Positions 25,950 through 37,977 of a stretch of DNA of 44,402 nt are shown here, one piece after another. A program made the position numbers and the translations under genes. The stretch is from the NCBI GenBank assembly GCA_018710945.1, contig DVIW01000026.1, positions 1 to 44,402 on the forward strand. The letters are read 5' to 3'. Source of the stretch: Candidatus Aphodovivens avistercoris (GTDB taxonomy: Bacteria; Actinomycetota; Coriobacteriia; Coriobacteriales; Eggerthellaceae). The notes beneath the pieces are model-generated. The model was not told the origin of the DNA and did not search any database. It worked only from the letters and a program-made list of their open reading frames with translations. Every line of letters begins with the position of its first letter. Position 1 is the first letter of the stretch.

Positions 25950-27437
25950 CTACTGGTACAGCTCGATGTCCTTCCAGAACTCGAAGCGGGCGCGGTCGGG
26001 GTCGTCCACCATGCGGCAGCGCTGGTCGAGGGCCATCACCGCGCGCCGGTCGGGCTCGAAGGCGTCCCATGCCGGGCCGCCCGTCACCTGCGGCTCGCCC
26101 GTGCGGACGAACGAAACGAACGCGCCGTGCAGCACGTCGTGCATGCGCTGCAGCTTCTTCTTCGACGTGAGCTTGTTGAAGATGGACAACGCGCCCTCCC
26201 AGGTATCGAGCCCCGGCCCGATGTCGGAGGCGTGCGCCGCGCCGAGGCCGAGCAGCTTCTGCGGCGTGGTGGCGAAGTCGTAGCGGTACATGTGCACGCG
26301 GTTGCCGCGCTCGGAAAGCGCGAGCGCGCACTTCACCGCGTCGGCCCAGAACATGCGGTCGCGCACGAGCGCGGTGACGGCATCCTTCTCCTTCATCCCG
26401 CCGTACAGGCTGCGCACCTGGTCAAGGGCCTCGGGCATGCCGTTAAGCTCGAACATGCGCCCGATGCCGGCCCAGTCAAGCGGGATCATCTTCATCATGC
26501 GGAACAGCGCGGCCTCGTTCGCGCAGGTGCCGAGCAGGCACGCAACGCCGTCGGCCGAGCCCTTCGCGAGGGAGTCCCACACGTAGTCGGGCAGCAGGTC
26601 GTCGCCCACCACGGCGCCGGTCTGGAAGATGCCCGGATACCGCGCGTCGGAATTCTTGTACACCTCCAGCGCGCCTTCAAGCAGCTGTTCGTAGCCCATG
26701 TCCACAAGCTCTTCCACGCGCGACTCGTCGATGCCGAGCTTCTCGAAGAACAGCTGGTGGTTGTACAGCTGGCCGCGCCGCGACACCGCGTTGCCCGGCA
26801 GGCCGCTCATGGCGATGGCCTTCTGGAACAGCCCCTTGCACGCGGGCGACGCGAGTGCGCAGTACACGAGCGACCCGCCCGCCGACTCGCCGCACAGGGT
26901 GACGTTGGCGGGGTCGCCGCCGAAGCGCTCGATGTTGTCGCGCACCCACTGCAGCGCCAGCGCCACGTCGGACAGCGCGCAGTTCGAGTCGAAGCGGTCG
27001 CTGAACGGCGAGAAGTCGTAGAAGCCGAGCGGCCCCACGCGGTAGGCGGGGCTGACCGCCACGATGCCCTTGCGCGCGAACGAATCGAGCCGGTACGACG
27101 GATCGGCCGTCTCGCCGAGGTGGTTCGCGCCGCCGTAGAGGTACACGAACACGGGGCAGCGCTCCGCATTCTGCGGCGCCCACACGTTCAGGTACAGGCA
27201 GTCCTCGCTGTGCGGGCCGATGACGTCAGGGTCCTTGCCCATCATGTCGCCGAACTGCAGCGGGCCGGGCGCGAAGGCCGCGCACTCCCGCACGCCGTCC
27301 CAGTTCTCAACGGGCTGCGCGCGGCGGAACCGCAGATCGCCCACCGGCGGCGCGCCGAACGGGATGCCGAGCCATGTGTTCAGGCCGTCTTGCTCGAGCC
27401 CTTCCACCTTGCCATGCGTCGTTTCCACTGTCGCCAT
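25950..27437 (-). CDS. Type B carboxylesterase/lipase
   Basis: An alpha/beta-hydrolase of 495 residues. The N-terminal family signature is EDCLYLNVWAP. The nucleophile elbow is GESAGG, with Ser about residue 190. The acid is probably the Glu in CANEAALF and the His in GAAHASDIGP. The oxyanion segment reads YLYGGAN, where most relatives have HGGG, so a His-to-Tyr change sits next to the oxyanion hole. It would hydrolyse small esters; in gut bacteria such enzymes act on drugs and plant esters, but no substrate can be claimed. The start at 27437 has GGGAGG upstream. A divergent TetR regulator likely controls it. Confidence 0.9.
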   Translation of the reverse strand: MATVETTHGKVEGLEQDGLNTWLGIPFGAPPVGDLRFRRAQPVENWDGVRECAAFAPGPLQFGDMMGKDPDVIGPHSEDCLYLNVWAPQNAERCPVFVYLYGGANHLGETADPSYRLDSFARKGIVAVSPAYRVGPLGFYDFSPFSDRFDSNCALSDVALALQWVRDNIERFGGDPANVTLCGESAGGSLVYCALASPACKGLFQKAIAMSGLPGNAVSRRGQLYNHQLFFEKLGIDESRVEELVDMGYEQLLEGALEVYKNSDARYPGIFQTGAVVGDDLLPDYVWDSLAKGSADGVACLLGTCANEAALFRMMKMIPLDWAGIGRMFELNGMPEALDQVRSLYGGMKEKDAVTALVRDRMFWADAVKCALALSERGNRVHMYRYDFATTPQKLLGLGAAHASDIGPGLDTWEGALSIFNKLTSKKKLQRMHDVLHGAFVSFVRTGEPQVTGGPAWDAFEPDRRAVMALDQRCRMVDDPDRARFEFWKDIELYQ

Positions 27438-27654
27438 GACGACACCTCCCCCAGTCTCCGGTCTTTTCCGAATCCGCACGGCGGAGCGACGAGCGCGCCC
27501 CTTCCGCATTCCCCTGGGTCCGAATTCATGTCCACCTGTTGCGGATCTCCCTTCCTCCCACGATAATCGCGAGAAGGAAGCCGATCAATGGCCAACCACC
27601 CCCGGTTTGAGGCGGAACTGCAGGCGGGTCGGCGCCAGCCCAAGGAGGAACGCC
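27438..27654. promoter_or_regulatory. Divergent control region, carboxylesterase/TetR
   Basis: A 217-bp region with no gene. Divergent start sites on both sides make this the probable operator region for the TetR protein. I see no strong palindrome. Confidence 0.4.
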
Positions 27655-28302
27655 ATGGCGAAGCGAACCCGCGCCGACGCGCGCACCATCTGGACGAAAG
27701 CGGCGCTGCGGGACGCGCTGGCGCAGGCCATCGCCGAAAAGGACAGCGCCAGCCAGATAACCGTCGCGGAAATCGCGCGGCGCGCGGGCATCCACCGAAA
27801 GACGTTCTACCTGCACTACGCCTCCATCGAGGCGCTCTACGACGACTTCGCCCTGAGCATCCTGCAAAAGCTTGCGCGCATCTACCGCGACAGGGAGGCG
27901 GCGGATGGCGAAGGGGGCGCCCGCGAGCGCAACCACGACAGGGGCGCCCGCACCGGCAACCGCGCAGGCGGCGGAATCGACTTCCGCCGCCTGACCGAGG
28001 CGTTCTCCCTCATGACCGAGCAGGATCCCGCGCTGCACCAGCGGCTGTTCCGCCTGCCGGGCTACCGCTTCCTCCACGACCGCATCCGCGCGGTGGGGCT
28101 GGAGCATCTGGCCCCGCTCATGGGGTTGGACGAGCCCATCGACGCCGAGAGCCGCATCGTGGCGAGCATGGTGTCGGCAGGCGTGCTGGCCGCGTGGGAC
28201 GCCTGGTACGACTCCGGTCAAACAGTGCCCGCCGCGCGCCTGGCCGAGCTGATCTCCGCCACGCTCAACGTGGACGGCGCGTTTCCCGGCCCGCACGCCT
28301 GA
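27655..28302 (+). CDS. TetR family transcriptional regulator
   Basis: A 215-residue regulator. The N-terminal HTH is ITVAEIARRAGIHRKTFYLHYASIEALYDDF (about residues 35-65), the standard TetR signature with the FYLHY recognition end. A Gly/Arg/Glu-rich low-complexity stretch (about 80-105) sits between the DNA-binding and ligand-binding domains. A helical C-terminal domain follows. The start ATG at 27655 has AAGGAGG 6 nt upstream. It is divergent from the carboxylesterase and probably represses it, with ligand release on binding an ester substrate or product. The ligand is unknown. Confidence 0.88.
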   Translation: MAKRTRADARTIWTKAALRDALAQAIAEKDSASQITVAEIARRAGIHRKTFYLHYASIEALYDDFALSILQKLARIYRDREAADGEGGARERNHDRGARTGNRAGGGIDFRRLTEAFSLMTEQDPALHQRLFRLPGYRFLHDRIRAVGLEHLAPLMGLDEPIDAESRIVASMVSAGVLAAWDAWYDSGQTVPAARLAELISATLNVDGAFPGPHA

Positions 28303-28342
28303 CGGTTGAAACCGCCGCCTGCTGGTGCCAACCCCGTCCCAA

Positions 28343-28407
28343 CCTCCCGGGAGCGCACGCACGTTCGGGAGGATGCCTTCGGCATCGGGAGACCTGCCGA
28401 AGGGAGG
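28343..28407 (+). promoter_or_regulatory. Alternative hairpins ahead of a small orphan gene
   Basis: CCTCCCG (28343-28349) pairs with CGGGAGG (28366-28372). GATGCC-TTC-GGCATC (28372-28386) forms a second hairpin. CCTTCGGCA (28376-28384) can instead pair with TGCCGAAGG (28395-28403), which is mutually exclusive with the second and reaches into the ribosome-binding sequence GGGAGG (28402-28407). The layout could act as a translational switch or as the terminator of tetR. Confidence 0.5.
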
Positions 28408-28415
28408 TGCCGAAC

Positions 28416-28763
28416 ATGGAAAAGCATTTCGAAGAGAAACACGGCATCGAGGAAGAGACGAAATGGCGCATCCGCGTGCTGAAGCGGACGGCGCGGGCGT
28501 GCGCCGCGCAGGCCAAGAGGCTTGAGCGGGAGAAGCACAGCGCGCGGCGGCAAGACCCCCTCGCCGACCGAAAGACGCTGGAGGGCGCGCTGCAGGCCAT
28601 CGACGACGTGCTGGAATGGCGGTTCGTTGATCCGCTGGGATGCGTGGTCCTGGACTCCGACGTGCTGGCGCAGCGCATCACCGTGACCGAATTGCGCACC
28701 CTGCGCGCCTGCGCAGCCAACGCCCTCACCCAGCTGGACGATTCCGAACCCGGCTCGGAGTGA
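28416..28763 (+). CDS. Small protein of unknown function
   Basis: A 115-residue, mostly helical protein that I do not recognise. The N-terminal half is highly charged (KHFEEKHGIEEETKWRIRVLK) with a basic stretch (RLEREKHSARRQD). The C-terminal half is more hydrophobic (LEGALQAIDDVLEWRFVDPLGCVVLDSDVLAQRITVTELR). It has no signal peptide or membrane segment and no known motif. The start at 28416 has AGGGAGG 8 nt upstream. It follows tetR by 113 nt on the same strand, with hairpins between. A strong hairpin at 28771-28796 follows it. Codon use fits the region. Confidence 0.65.
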   Translation: MEKHFEEKHGIEEETKWRIRVLKRTARACAAQAKRLEREKHSARRQDPLADRKTLEGALQAIDDVLEWRFVDPLGCVVLDSDVLAQRITVTELRTLRACAANALTQLDDSEPGSE

Positions 28764-28770
28764 ACGGAAA

Positions 28771-28796
28771 CGCCCGCCAACCTAAGTTGGCGGGCG
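28771..28796. terminator. Perfect 11-bp stem hairpin after the small orphan gene
   Basis: CGCCCGCCAAC and GTTGGCGGGCG pair perfectly around a 4-nt loop. It resembles the tRNA-Ala terminator at 28945-28970, including the GCCAAC/GTTG core and the neighbouring ACGGAAACGC, so it is probably a duplicated copy of it. No strong T-tract follows on the plus strand. Confidence 0.6.
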
Positions 28797-28805
28797 TACC
28801 ATTCA

Positions 28806-28826
28806 TGGTGGAGCATAAGGGGATCG
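28806..28826 (-). pseudogene. tRNA-Ala 3'-end remnant
   Basis: The minus strand reads CGATCCCCTTATGCTCCACCA in this stretch, matching the T-arm and acceptor end plus CCA of the intact tRNA-Ala at 28980-29055, with one or two differences. The rest of the tRNA is missing and is replaced by a GC-rich hairpin region to ~28930. It cannot be a working tRNA. Confidence 0.65.
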
Positions 28827-28931
28827 CAAGCTGCTCCCTACGGTCGCGTCTTGGAGGCGTCGGGCCTTGCGGCCCTCCGCCGCGAACAGCCCACCGGGCT
28901 GTTCGCCCCTCGCGGGTTCGATCCCCTGCAA

Positions 28932-28970
28932 CGGAAACGCAAAACGGCCGCCAACCTGGGTTGACGGCCG
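28932..28970 (-). terminator. tRNA-Ala terminator
   Basis: CGGCCGCCAACC and GGTTGACGGCCG (28945-28970) pair over 12 bp with one mismatch; minus-strand tail TTTTGCGTTT. Confidence 0.75.
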
Positions 28971-28979
28971 CATCATTCG

Positions 28980-29055
28980 TGGTGGAGCATAGGGGGATCG
29001 AACCCCTGACCTCAGGCTTGCAAAGCCCGCGCTCTCCCAGCTGAGCTAATGCCCC
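28980..29055 (-). tRNA. tRNA-Ala (TGC)
   Basis: A 76-nt cloverleaf: acceptor GGGGCAT/ATGCTCC (one G-T wobble), D-arm TAGCTCAGCTGGGAGAGC, anticodon loop around TTTGCAA giving TGC, T-loop GGTTCGATCCC, CCA encoded. It lies downstream of tRNA-Ile on the same strand, with a terminator between. A broken copy of its 3' half lies ~160 nt further downstream. Confidence 0.97.
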
Positions 29056-29102
29056 ATATGGGTTCGGCCTCGTCGGCCGCACTTTTCCGGATCTAGATAC
29101 AA

Positions 29103-29146
29103 ATAAACGCTCCACCGGCAAACTCGGCTCACGGTGGAGCGTTTAT
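29103..29146 (-). terminator. tRNA-Ile terminator
   Basis: ATAAACGCTCCACCG pairs perfectly with CGGTGGAGCGTTTAT over 15 bp. The minus-strand tail TTGTATC is modest. It sits between tRNA-Ile and tRNA-Ala, so read-through may feed tRNA-Ala, for which no clear separate promoter is seen. Confidence 0.75.
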
Positions 29147-29154
29147 CGCTAAAA

Positions 29155-29231
<77 letters not shown>

Positions 29232-29248
29232 GTGAAAAGTGCCTGAAT

Positions 29249-29277
29249 AATATAACGCACATTCCCAGGCGGTGCAA
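29249..29277 (-). promoter_or_regulatory. tRNA-Ile promoter
   Basis: Minus-strand TTGCAC (29272-29277), 17-bp spacer, TATATT (29249-29254), ~18 bp before the tRNA 5' end. Confidence 0.75.
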
Positions 29278-29313
29278 GAACTTTTTTCGGCGAATTTCAA
29301 ACTACTCCCTCCA

Positions 29314-29342
29314 TTCGACACATGGCAGACGGACGTTACAAT
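29314..29342 (+). promoter_or_regulatory. Promoter of the bifunctional nuclease gene
   Basis: TTCGAC (29314-29319), 17-bp spacer, TACAAT (29337-29342), 50 bp before the start codon. Confidence 0.6.
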
Positions 29343-29392
29343 AAGTACGCTGCAACACTCGGTCAAAAGCGATCGAACAAAAAGGAGACGCG

Positions 29393-29899
29393 ATGATTCC
29401 CGTCATCGTCAAAACGCTTATCATGACAGCGGCGCCGGCGCCCTCCATCATCGTGCTGGAGCCGGAAGCCGACGTCGAACGCCAGGAGACGCACCGGGTG
29501 GTTCCCATCTGGATCGGCTCGGCGGAGGCGGCTCAGATGGGTATCGCGCTGGAGAAGGCGCGCTTCACCCGGCCGCTCACGCACGACCTGTTCCTGGATG
29601 CGCTCACCAACCTGGACGCCTGCGTGGACCACGTGCTGATAAACGACGTGAAGGGCGCCACTTTCTACGCGCGGCTGACCCTGCGCCAGCACGGCCGCCT
29701 CATCGACCTGGACGCACGCCCCACCGACGCGCTCTCGCTGGCGCTGCGGCAGGAGGCGCCCGTGTTCATCGACGAGAGCGTGCTGGAGAAGGCCTCGTTC
29801 CCCTACGTGTTCCGCAAAACGCCCGACGACGAGGAGCAGATGGAGGAGTTCCACGCCTTCCTGGAGAACATCGCTCCCGACGACTTCAAGGACGAGTAG
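29393..29899 (+). CDS. Bifunctional nuclease family protein (DUF151)
   Basis: A 168-residue protein covering the whole DUF151 domain: RVVPIWIGSAEAAQMGIALE, the TRPLTHDL motif, INDVKGATFYARL and DARPTDALSLALR. This family includes plant BFN1, with RNase and DNase activity, and a mycobacterial orthologue. Its bacterial role is poorly known. The C-terminal 30 residues are acidic, as in actinobacterial members. The start at 29393 has AAGGAGA 4 nt upstream. It is monocistronic, with the parS-like palindrome 4 nt after the stop. Confidence 0.92.
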   Translation: MIPVIVKTLIMTAAPAPSIIVLEPEADVERQETHRVVPIWIGSAEAAQMGIALEKARFTRPLTHDLFLDALTNLDACVDHVLINDVKGATFYARLTLRQHGRLIDLDARPTDALSLALRQEAPVFIDESVLEKASFPYVFRKTPDDEEQMEEFHAFLENIAPDDFKDE

Positions 29900-29902
29900 G
29901 CG

Positions 29903-29928
29903 CCCGCCGTTTCACGTGAAACGGCGGG
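29903..29928. promoter_or_regulatory. 26-bp palindrome with parS-like core
   Basis: The central GTTTCACGTGAAAC (29909-29922) matches the inner 14 bases of the widespread chromosomal parS consensus. The outermost parS pair T/A is replaced by C/G, and the palindrome continues with GC pairs to 29903 and 29928. It lies ~10 kb from the origin, where parS sites usually are. It could also serve as the 3' hairpin of the preceding gene. A second hairpin, GCGGGCG/CGCCCGC, lies just downstream. Confidence 0.55.
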
Positions 29929-30004
29929 ATTACGGGCGGTGACAGCGGGCGCTTCGCCCGCCCTCCAATCCGAACATCGACTCACGAGCAGGCATCGCCC
30001 AACT

Positions 30005-30060
30005 GCAACAAACGAGAAAGCCCGCCCCGACGGACCGCAGTCCCATCGAGGCGGGCTTTC
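30005..30060 (-). terminator. gyrA terminator (bidirectional)
   Basis: GAAAGCCCGCC (30016-30026) and GGCGGGCTTTC (30050-30060) pair perfectly over 11 bp; minus-strand tail CTTTCTCGTTTGTT. Its symmetric A/T ends also allow termination of plus-strand transcripts. Confidence 0.75.
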
Positions 30061-30127
30061 CCATTGGCAGCGCCCCCAGGCGCCAGAACCAGCGCAGCCG
30101 GCCTCAACGACCGGCCCGCGCTGTCGG

Positions 30128-32881
<2,754 letters not shown>

Positions 32882-32965
32882 ACTCGTCCTTTCTGGCTGA
32901 ACACTTCGCTTCGTAACGATGGAGCCGAATGGTCAGGAGAGGCAACCGCCCACCTGTCCCGTTCA

Positions 32966-33090
32966 GCTCGGGGCGGGTGCGGCGCCGGGCGCTCGCGCGC
33001 AGTTCCGCACGAGCCGAAACGCCCAGCGGGCGTTTCGCGCGAGCCCAGGACTGTTTGAGCACGAGCGTCTGCCCTGCACCCGTCCCGAGC
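32966..33090. repeat. Structured intergenic element, copy 2 (gyrB-gyrA)
   Basis: Outer arms 32966-32980 and 33076-33090 pair over 14 of 15 bases. The blocks CGCGCGCAGTTCCGCA (32994-33009) and AGGACTGTTTGAGCACG (33047-33063) are identical to copy 1 at 8814-8937. Flanking CGCTCG/CGAGCG here corresponds to TTCCCG/CGGGTG there. The inner hairpin is CGAAACGCCC/GGGCGTTTCG here and AAGGCGTTC/GAACGCCTT there. It lies in the gyrA leader, ending ~85 nt before the start codon. The remaining 32882-32965 and 33091-33175 show no gene. Confidence 0.7.
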
Positions 33091-33175
33091 CGTCGGCGGC
33101 AAAGCCCCCGACGCTCCCAGGAAAGTCCGAAGCCTGATTCCAAGAAAACCAAGGAACCAGCCCCAGACCCTTCCG

Positions 33176-35281
<2,106 letters not shown>

Positions 35282-35315
35282 ACGTTAAAAGGGCCATTGA
35301 AGGCGTTCTGAGGCC

Positions 35316-36503
35316 CTACGAGCGTCGATCATCGGCCTTCTTGACAATTTCTTCATCGACGGCGGTTTGCGGGCGCGTTTCCGCGTTTTCCTCGGCGAAG
35401 GGAACCTGCAGAACGCGGGCTGCGGAAAGCAGCCCAGCGTCGAAGTAGTCCAGATTCGTGGCGGTGATGAACGTCTGCAAATCGCCTGCGACGGCCTGCA
35501 TCAGGGCGGCCCGGCGGCGGGCGTCCAGCTCGCCCATCACGTCATCCAGGAGCAGCACGGGCTTCTGGTCCAGCATGTCCTCGATCAGCGCCGTCTCGGC
35601 CAGCTTGAAGGCCAGCACCAGCGAGCGCTTCTGCCCCTGGCTGCCGAAGACCGCCGCGTTGCGGCCGTCGATGAAGAAGTCCAGGTGGTCGGCATGCGGC
35701 CCCACCACCGCGCGATGCCGGGCGCGCTCTTCTGCACGGCGGGCCGCCAGGGCGTCCCGCATCCGCTCGCGCGCCTCGTCGCGCGAAGGCGGCGGGCAGG
35801 GGGCGAAGCGGGCGGGATCGTGAGGGACCCACGAAGGGGCGTAGGAGGCCGAAAGCCGCTCGCAGCCGCCGGCGATGCGGCCGTAGCTTTCCGCCATGGC
35901 CTCGGCCAAGCGCGCGAACAGCGCGGCGCGGTAGCACGTCAGCTGGGCGCCCACCATCACCAGCACCTCGTCGGCGCTGTCCAGCAGCGCGTCGGGCGCC
36001 TCGTCCTTCAGCAGGCGGTTCTTCCCGCGCAGCGCCTTCTCGTAGTCGGCGCGCAGGCGATGGTGCGACGCGGACAGCTGGGAGCCCAGCGCGTCCACGG
36101 CGTCGCGCTTCACCGACGACGCCGAGCGCGCCAGGTCCAAATCGTCGGGCGTGAACGCCACGGAGGGCACGACACCGCGCAGATCGGCGGCGCGCTTGGC
36201 CTTGCCGTTCAGCAGGCGGCGGGTGCGGCCGGCCTCCATCTGCACCGTCAGCTGCAGATCGCGCGAGCCGTCCTGCGCCCAGGCGTCCAGGCGCGCGCAC
36301 GGCGCGCCCTCGCGCACCATCTGGGACACCGTTGGATTCCGAAAAGACGACTGCGCCGTGAGCAGCTGGATGCCCTCCACGATGTTGGTCTTGCCGGCCG
36401 CGTTGGGGCCCACGAACACGGTGAGCGGTCCCAGCCCGTCCAGGCGGAGGTGGCGGTAGTTCCTGAAGTCCGAGAACTCCAGCTTCGTCAGCGCAAGCCC
36501 CAT
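35316..36503 (-). CDS. recF: DNA replication and repair protein RecF
   Basis: A 395-residue SMC-like ATPase that helps load RecA at gaps. Walker A is GPNAAGKTN at residues 33-41. The FTPDDLDLARSASSVKRDAVD segment is the family hallmark. The signature is GSQGQKRSLVLAFKLAE, and Walker B is VLLLDDVMGELDARRR. The C terminus extends ~35 residues with charged sequence (EEIVKKADDRRS). It starts 20 nt after dnaN with no strong Shine-Dalgarno sequence, so it may depend on translational coupling. The small DUF721 gene often found between recF and gyrB is absent. Confidence 0.97.
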   Translation of the reverse strand: MGLALTKLEFSDFRNYRHLRLDGLGPLTVFVGPNAAGKTNIVEGIQLLTAQSSFRNPTVSQMVREGAPCARLDAWAQDGSRDLQLTVQMEAGRTRRLLNGKAKRAADLRGVVPSVAFTPDDLDLARSASSVKRDAVDALGSQLSASHHRLRADYEKALRGKNRLLKDEAPDALLDSADEVLVMVGAQLTCYRAALFARLAEAMAESYGRIAGGCERLSASYAPSWVPHDPARFAPCPPPSRDEARERMRDALAARRAEERARHRAVVGPHADHLDFFIDGRNAAVFGSQGQKRSLVLAFKLAETALIEDMLDQKPVLLLDDVMGELDARRRAALMQAVAGDLQTFITATNLDYFDAGLLSAARVLQVPFAEENAETRPQTAVDEEIVKKADDRRS

Positions 36504-36523
36504 CGCGGCACCCAGCGGCGTTC

Positions 36524-37639
36524 CTAGGACGGGATGCGCACGGGCATGACCAGGTACAGGTAGTTCTCGTCGCCCACGGCGGTGAAGATGCCGGGGTTCA
36601 TCGAGGACTGCACGTCGAAGTTCACCTGGTCGGTCTCGACGGCGGACAGCCCCTCCAGCACGTAGGAGTAGTTGAACGCGATGCGCGCGTCCTCGCCCTC
36701 GGCGGTGCAGGGGATGGTCTCCTGCGCGCTGCCCACGTCCTGCGCGGCGGCGGACAGCTGCAGGGTCTGCGAGGCCACGTTCACGTCCAGCTGCACGGGC
36801 GAGGCGCCCGACGAGGGCGTCTGGCCGATGATGGACACGCGTTTGACGGCGGCGGTCAGACGGTCCACGTCCACCGTCGCGCGCAGCGCATGACCGTTGG
36901 GCAGCAGCTGCTTGTAGTTGGGGAAGTTGCCCTCGATGCGGCGGTTCACGAACACCGTCTGGCGGTAGGTGACCACGATTTGGTTCTCGGCCAGCGCCAG
37001 CGAGACGGGCTCGTCCGACTTGGGCAGCGCGGCGATCTCCTGCAAAAACGATCCCGAGATGACGGCCTGGAAGTCCTCGGCGGTGCTGCCGGGCACGTTC
37101 GCCTCGGTGATGGCCAGGCGGTAGGAGTCGGTCGCCACCATCTTCAGCACGCCGCCCTCCAGCGTCACCAGCACGCCGGTCAGGATGGCGCGGCTGGCGT
37201 CGCGCGAGACGAAGCGCGCCACGCGGCGCACCATGGTGGAGAACTGGGCGAAGGGCACCTCGATGCGCTGCGTCACGTCCACGTGCGGGAAGCCGGGGAA
37301 GTCGTCGGGATTGAGCGCCTTGATGTTGATGGAGGCGCCGTCGCAGGCGATGTCGGCCGTCTCCTCGTCGGCCGACAGGTGCACGGCGGCGTCGGAGAGG
37401 TTCTTCACCATGTCGGAGAACAGCTTGGCCGGCAAAACCGCGCGACCCTCTTCCTCCACGAGCGCCGGGACGGCGTACTGGATGGACAGCTCCAGGTCGG
37501 TCGTCTGCAGCGTGAGGGTGTCGTCGGCTGCCTCCAGCAGCACGCCGGAGAGGATGGACAGCGTCGAGCGCGACGAGGCGCCCTTCAAGACCACCGAGAG
37601 GGCGTTCTGCAGTTCCGTCTTGTTGATGGAGAGCTTCAC
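36524..37639 (-). CDS. dnaN: DNA polymerase III sliding clamp (beta subunit)
   Basis: The 371-residue ring-forming clamp, with three repeated domains. It begins MKLSINKTELQNALSVVLKG, contains the FPHVD and FVSRDASRAILTGVLV segments, and ends with the conserved YLVMPVRIPS. The start is GTG at 37639, with AAAGGA 5 nt upstream; the upstream ATG at 37702 would lie in the promoter area. It follows dnaA with a 338-bp gap that carries a terminator-like hairpin and degenerate DnaA boxes, and probably its own promoter (TATAAA near 37702-37707, minus strand). Confidence 0.98.
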   Translation of the reverse strand: MKLSINKTELQNALSVVLKGASSRSTLSILSGVLLEAADDTLTLQTTDLELSIQYAVPALVEEEGRAVLPAKLFSDMVKNLSDAAVHLSADEETADIACDGASINIKALNPDDFPGFPHVDVTQRIEVPFAQFSTMVRRVARFVSRDASRAILTGVLVTLEGGVLKMVATDSYRLAITEANVPGSTAEDFQAVISGSFLQEIAALPKSDEPVSLALAENQIVVTYRQTVFVNRRIEGNFPNYKQLLPNGHALRATVDVDRLTAAVKRVSIIGQTPSSGASPVQLDVNVASQTLQLSAAAQDVGSAQETIPCTAEGEDARIAFNYSYVLEGLSAVETDQVNFDVQSSMNPGIFTAVGDENYLYLVMPVRIPS

Positions 37640-37977
37640 GGTTGTCCTTTCTATCGTCATGCGTCTGCGCGTCGCCAGGCGGAAGCGGTGCCAGACGACC
37701 ATTTTATAGCGTCCCGCTTGCGGGACGTGATTAAAAGCGGCTCGCTTTTTATATATCTGTTCTTCTATATTAGTGGTAATAACCGCGGTGGATTGTGGGA
37801 AAACCTCCGTCGCACCTGGTCAAGCACTGCTTTTTCTCCTGTTTCGGCTGTGGAGGAAACGCGCCCGCCATCCACAGCCCCTCGGCACCGCTTCTCTTTT
37901 CAACAGCGAAAGCGGGGTTGTCAGTCATCTTTCAACAAGGTTTTCCCCGCTGCCCGCGCTCGGGTGGTGAAGCGCCC
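37640..37977 (-). promoter_or_regulatory. dnaA-dnaN intergenic region
   Basis: 338 bp without a gene, locally AT-rich around 37740-37780. Minus-strand AAAAAGCG-AGC-CGCTTTT (about 37733-37750) looks like the dnaA terminator. It is followed by a perfect hairpin CGTCCCGC/GCGGGACG (37710-37727) and a TATAAA that may be the dnaN -10. Degenerate DnaA boxes such as CATCCACAG (around 37870) and TTGTGGGAA (around 37793) suggest that DnaA binds here too, as in bipartite origins. Confidence 0.5.

Noticed and set aside
28806..28826. Second functional tRNA-Ala
   Set aside because: Only the T-arm/acceptor 3' end and CCA are recognisable; the D-arm and anticodon arm are missing.
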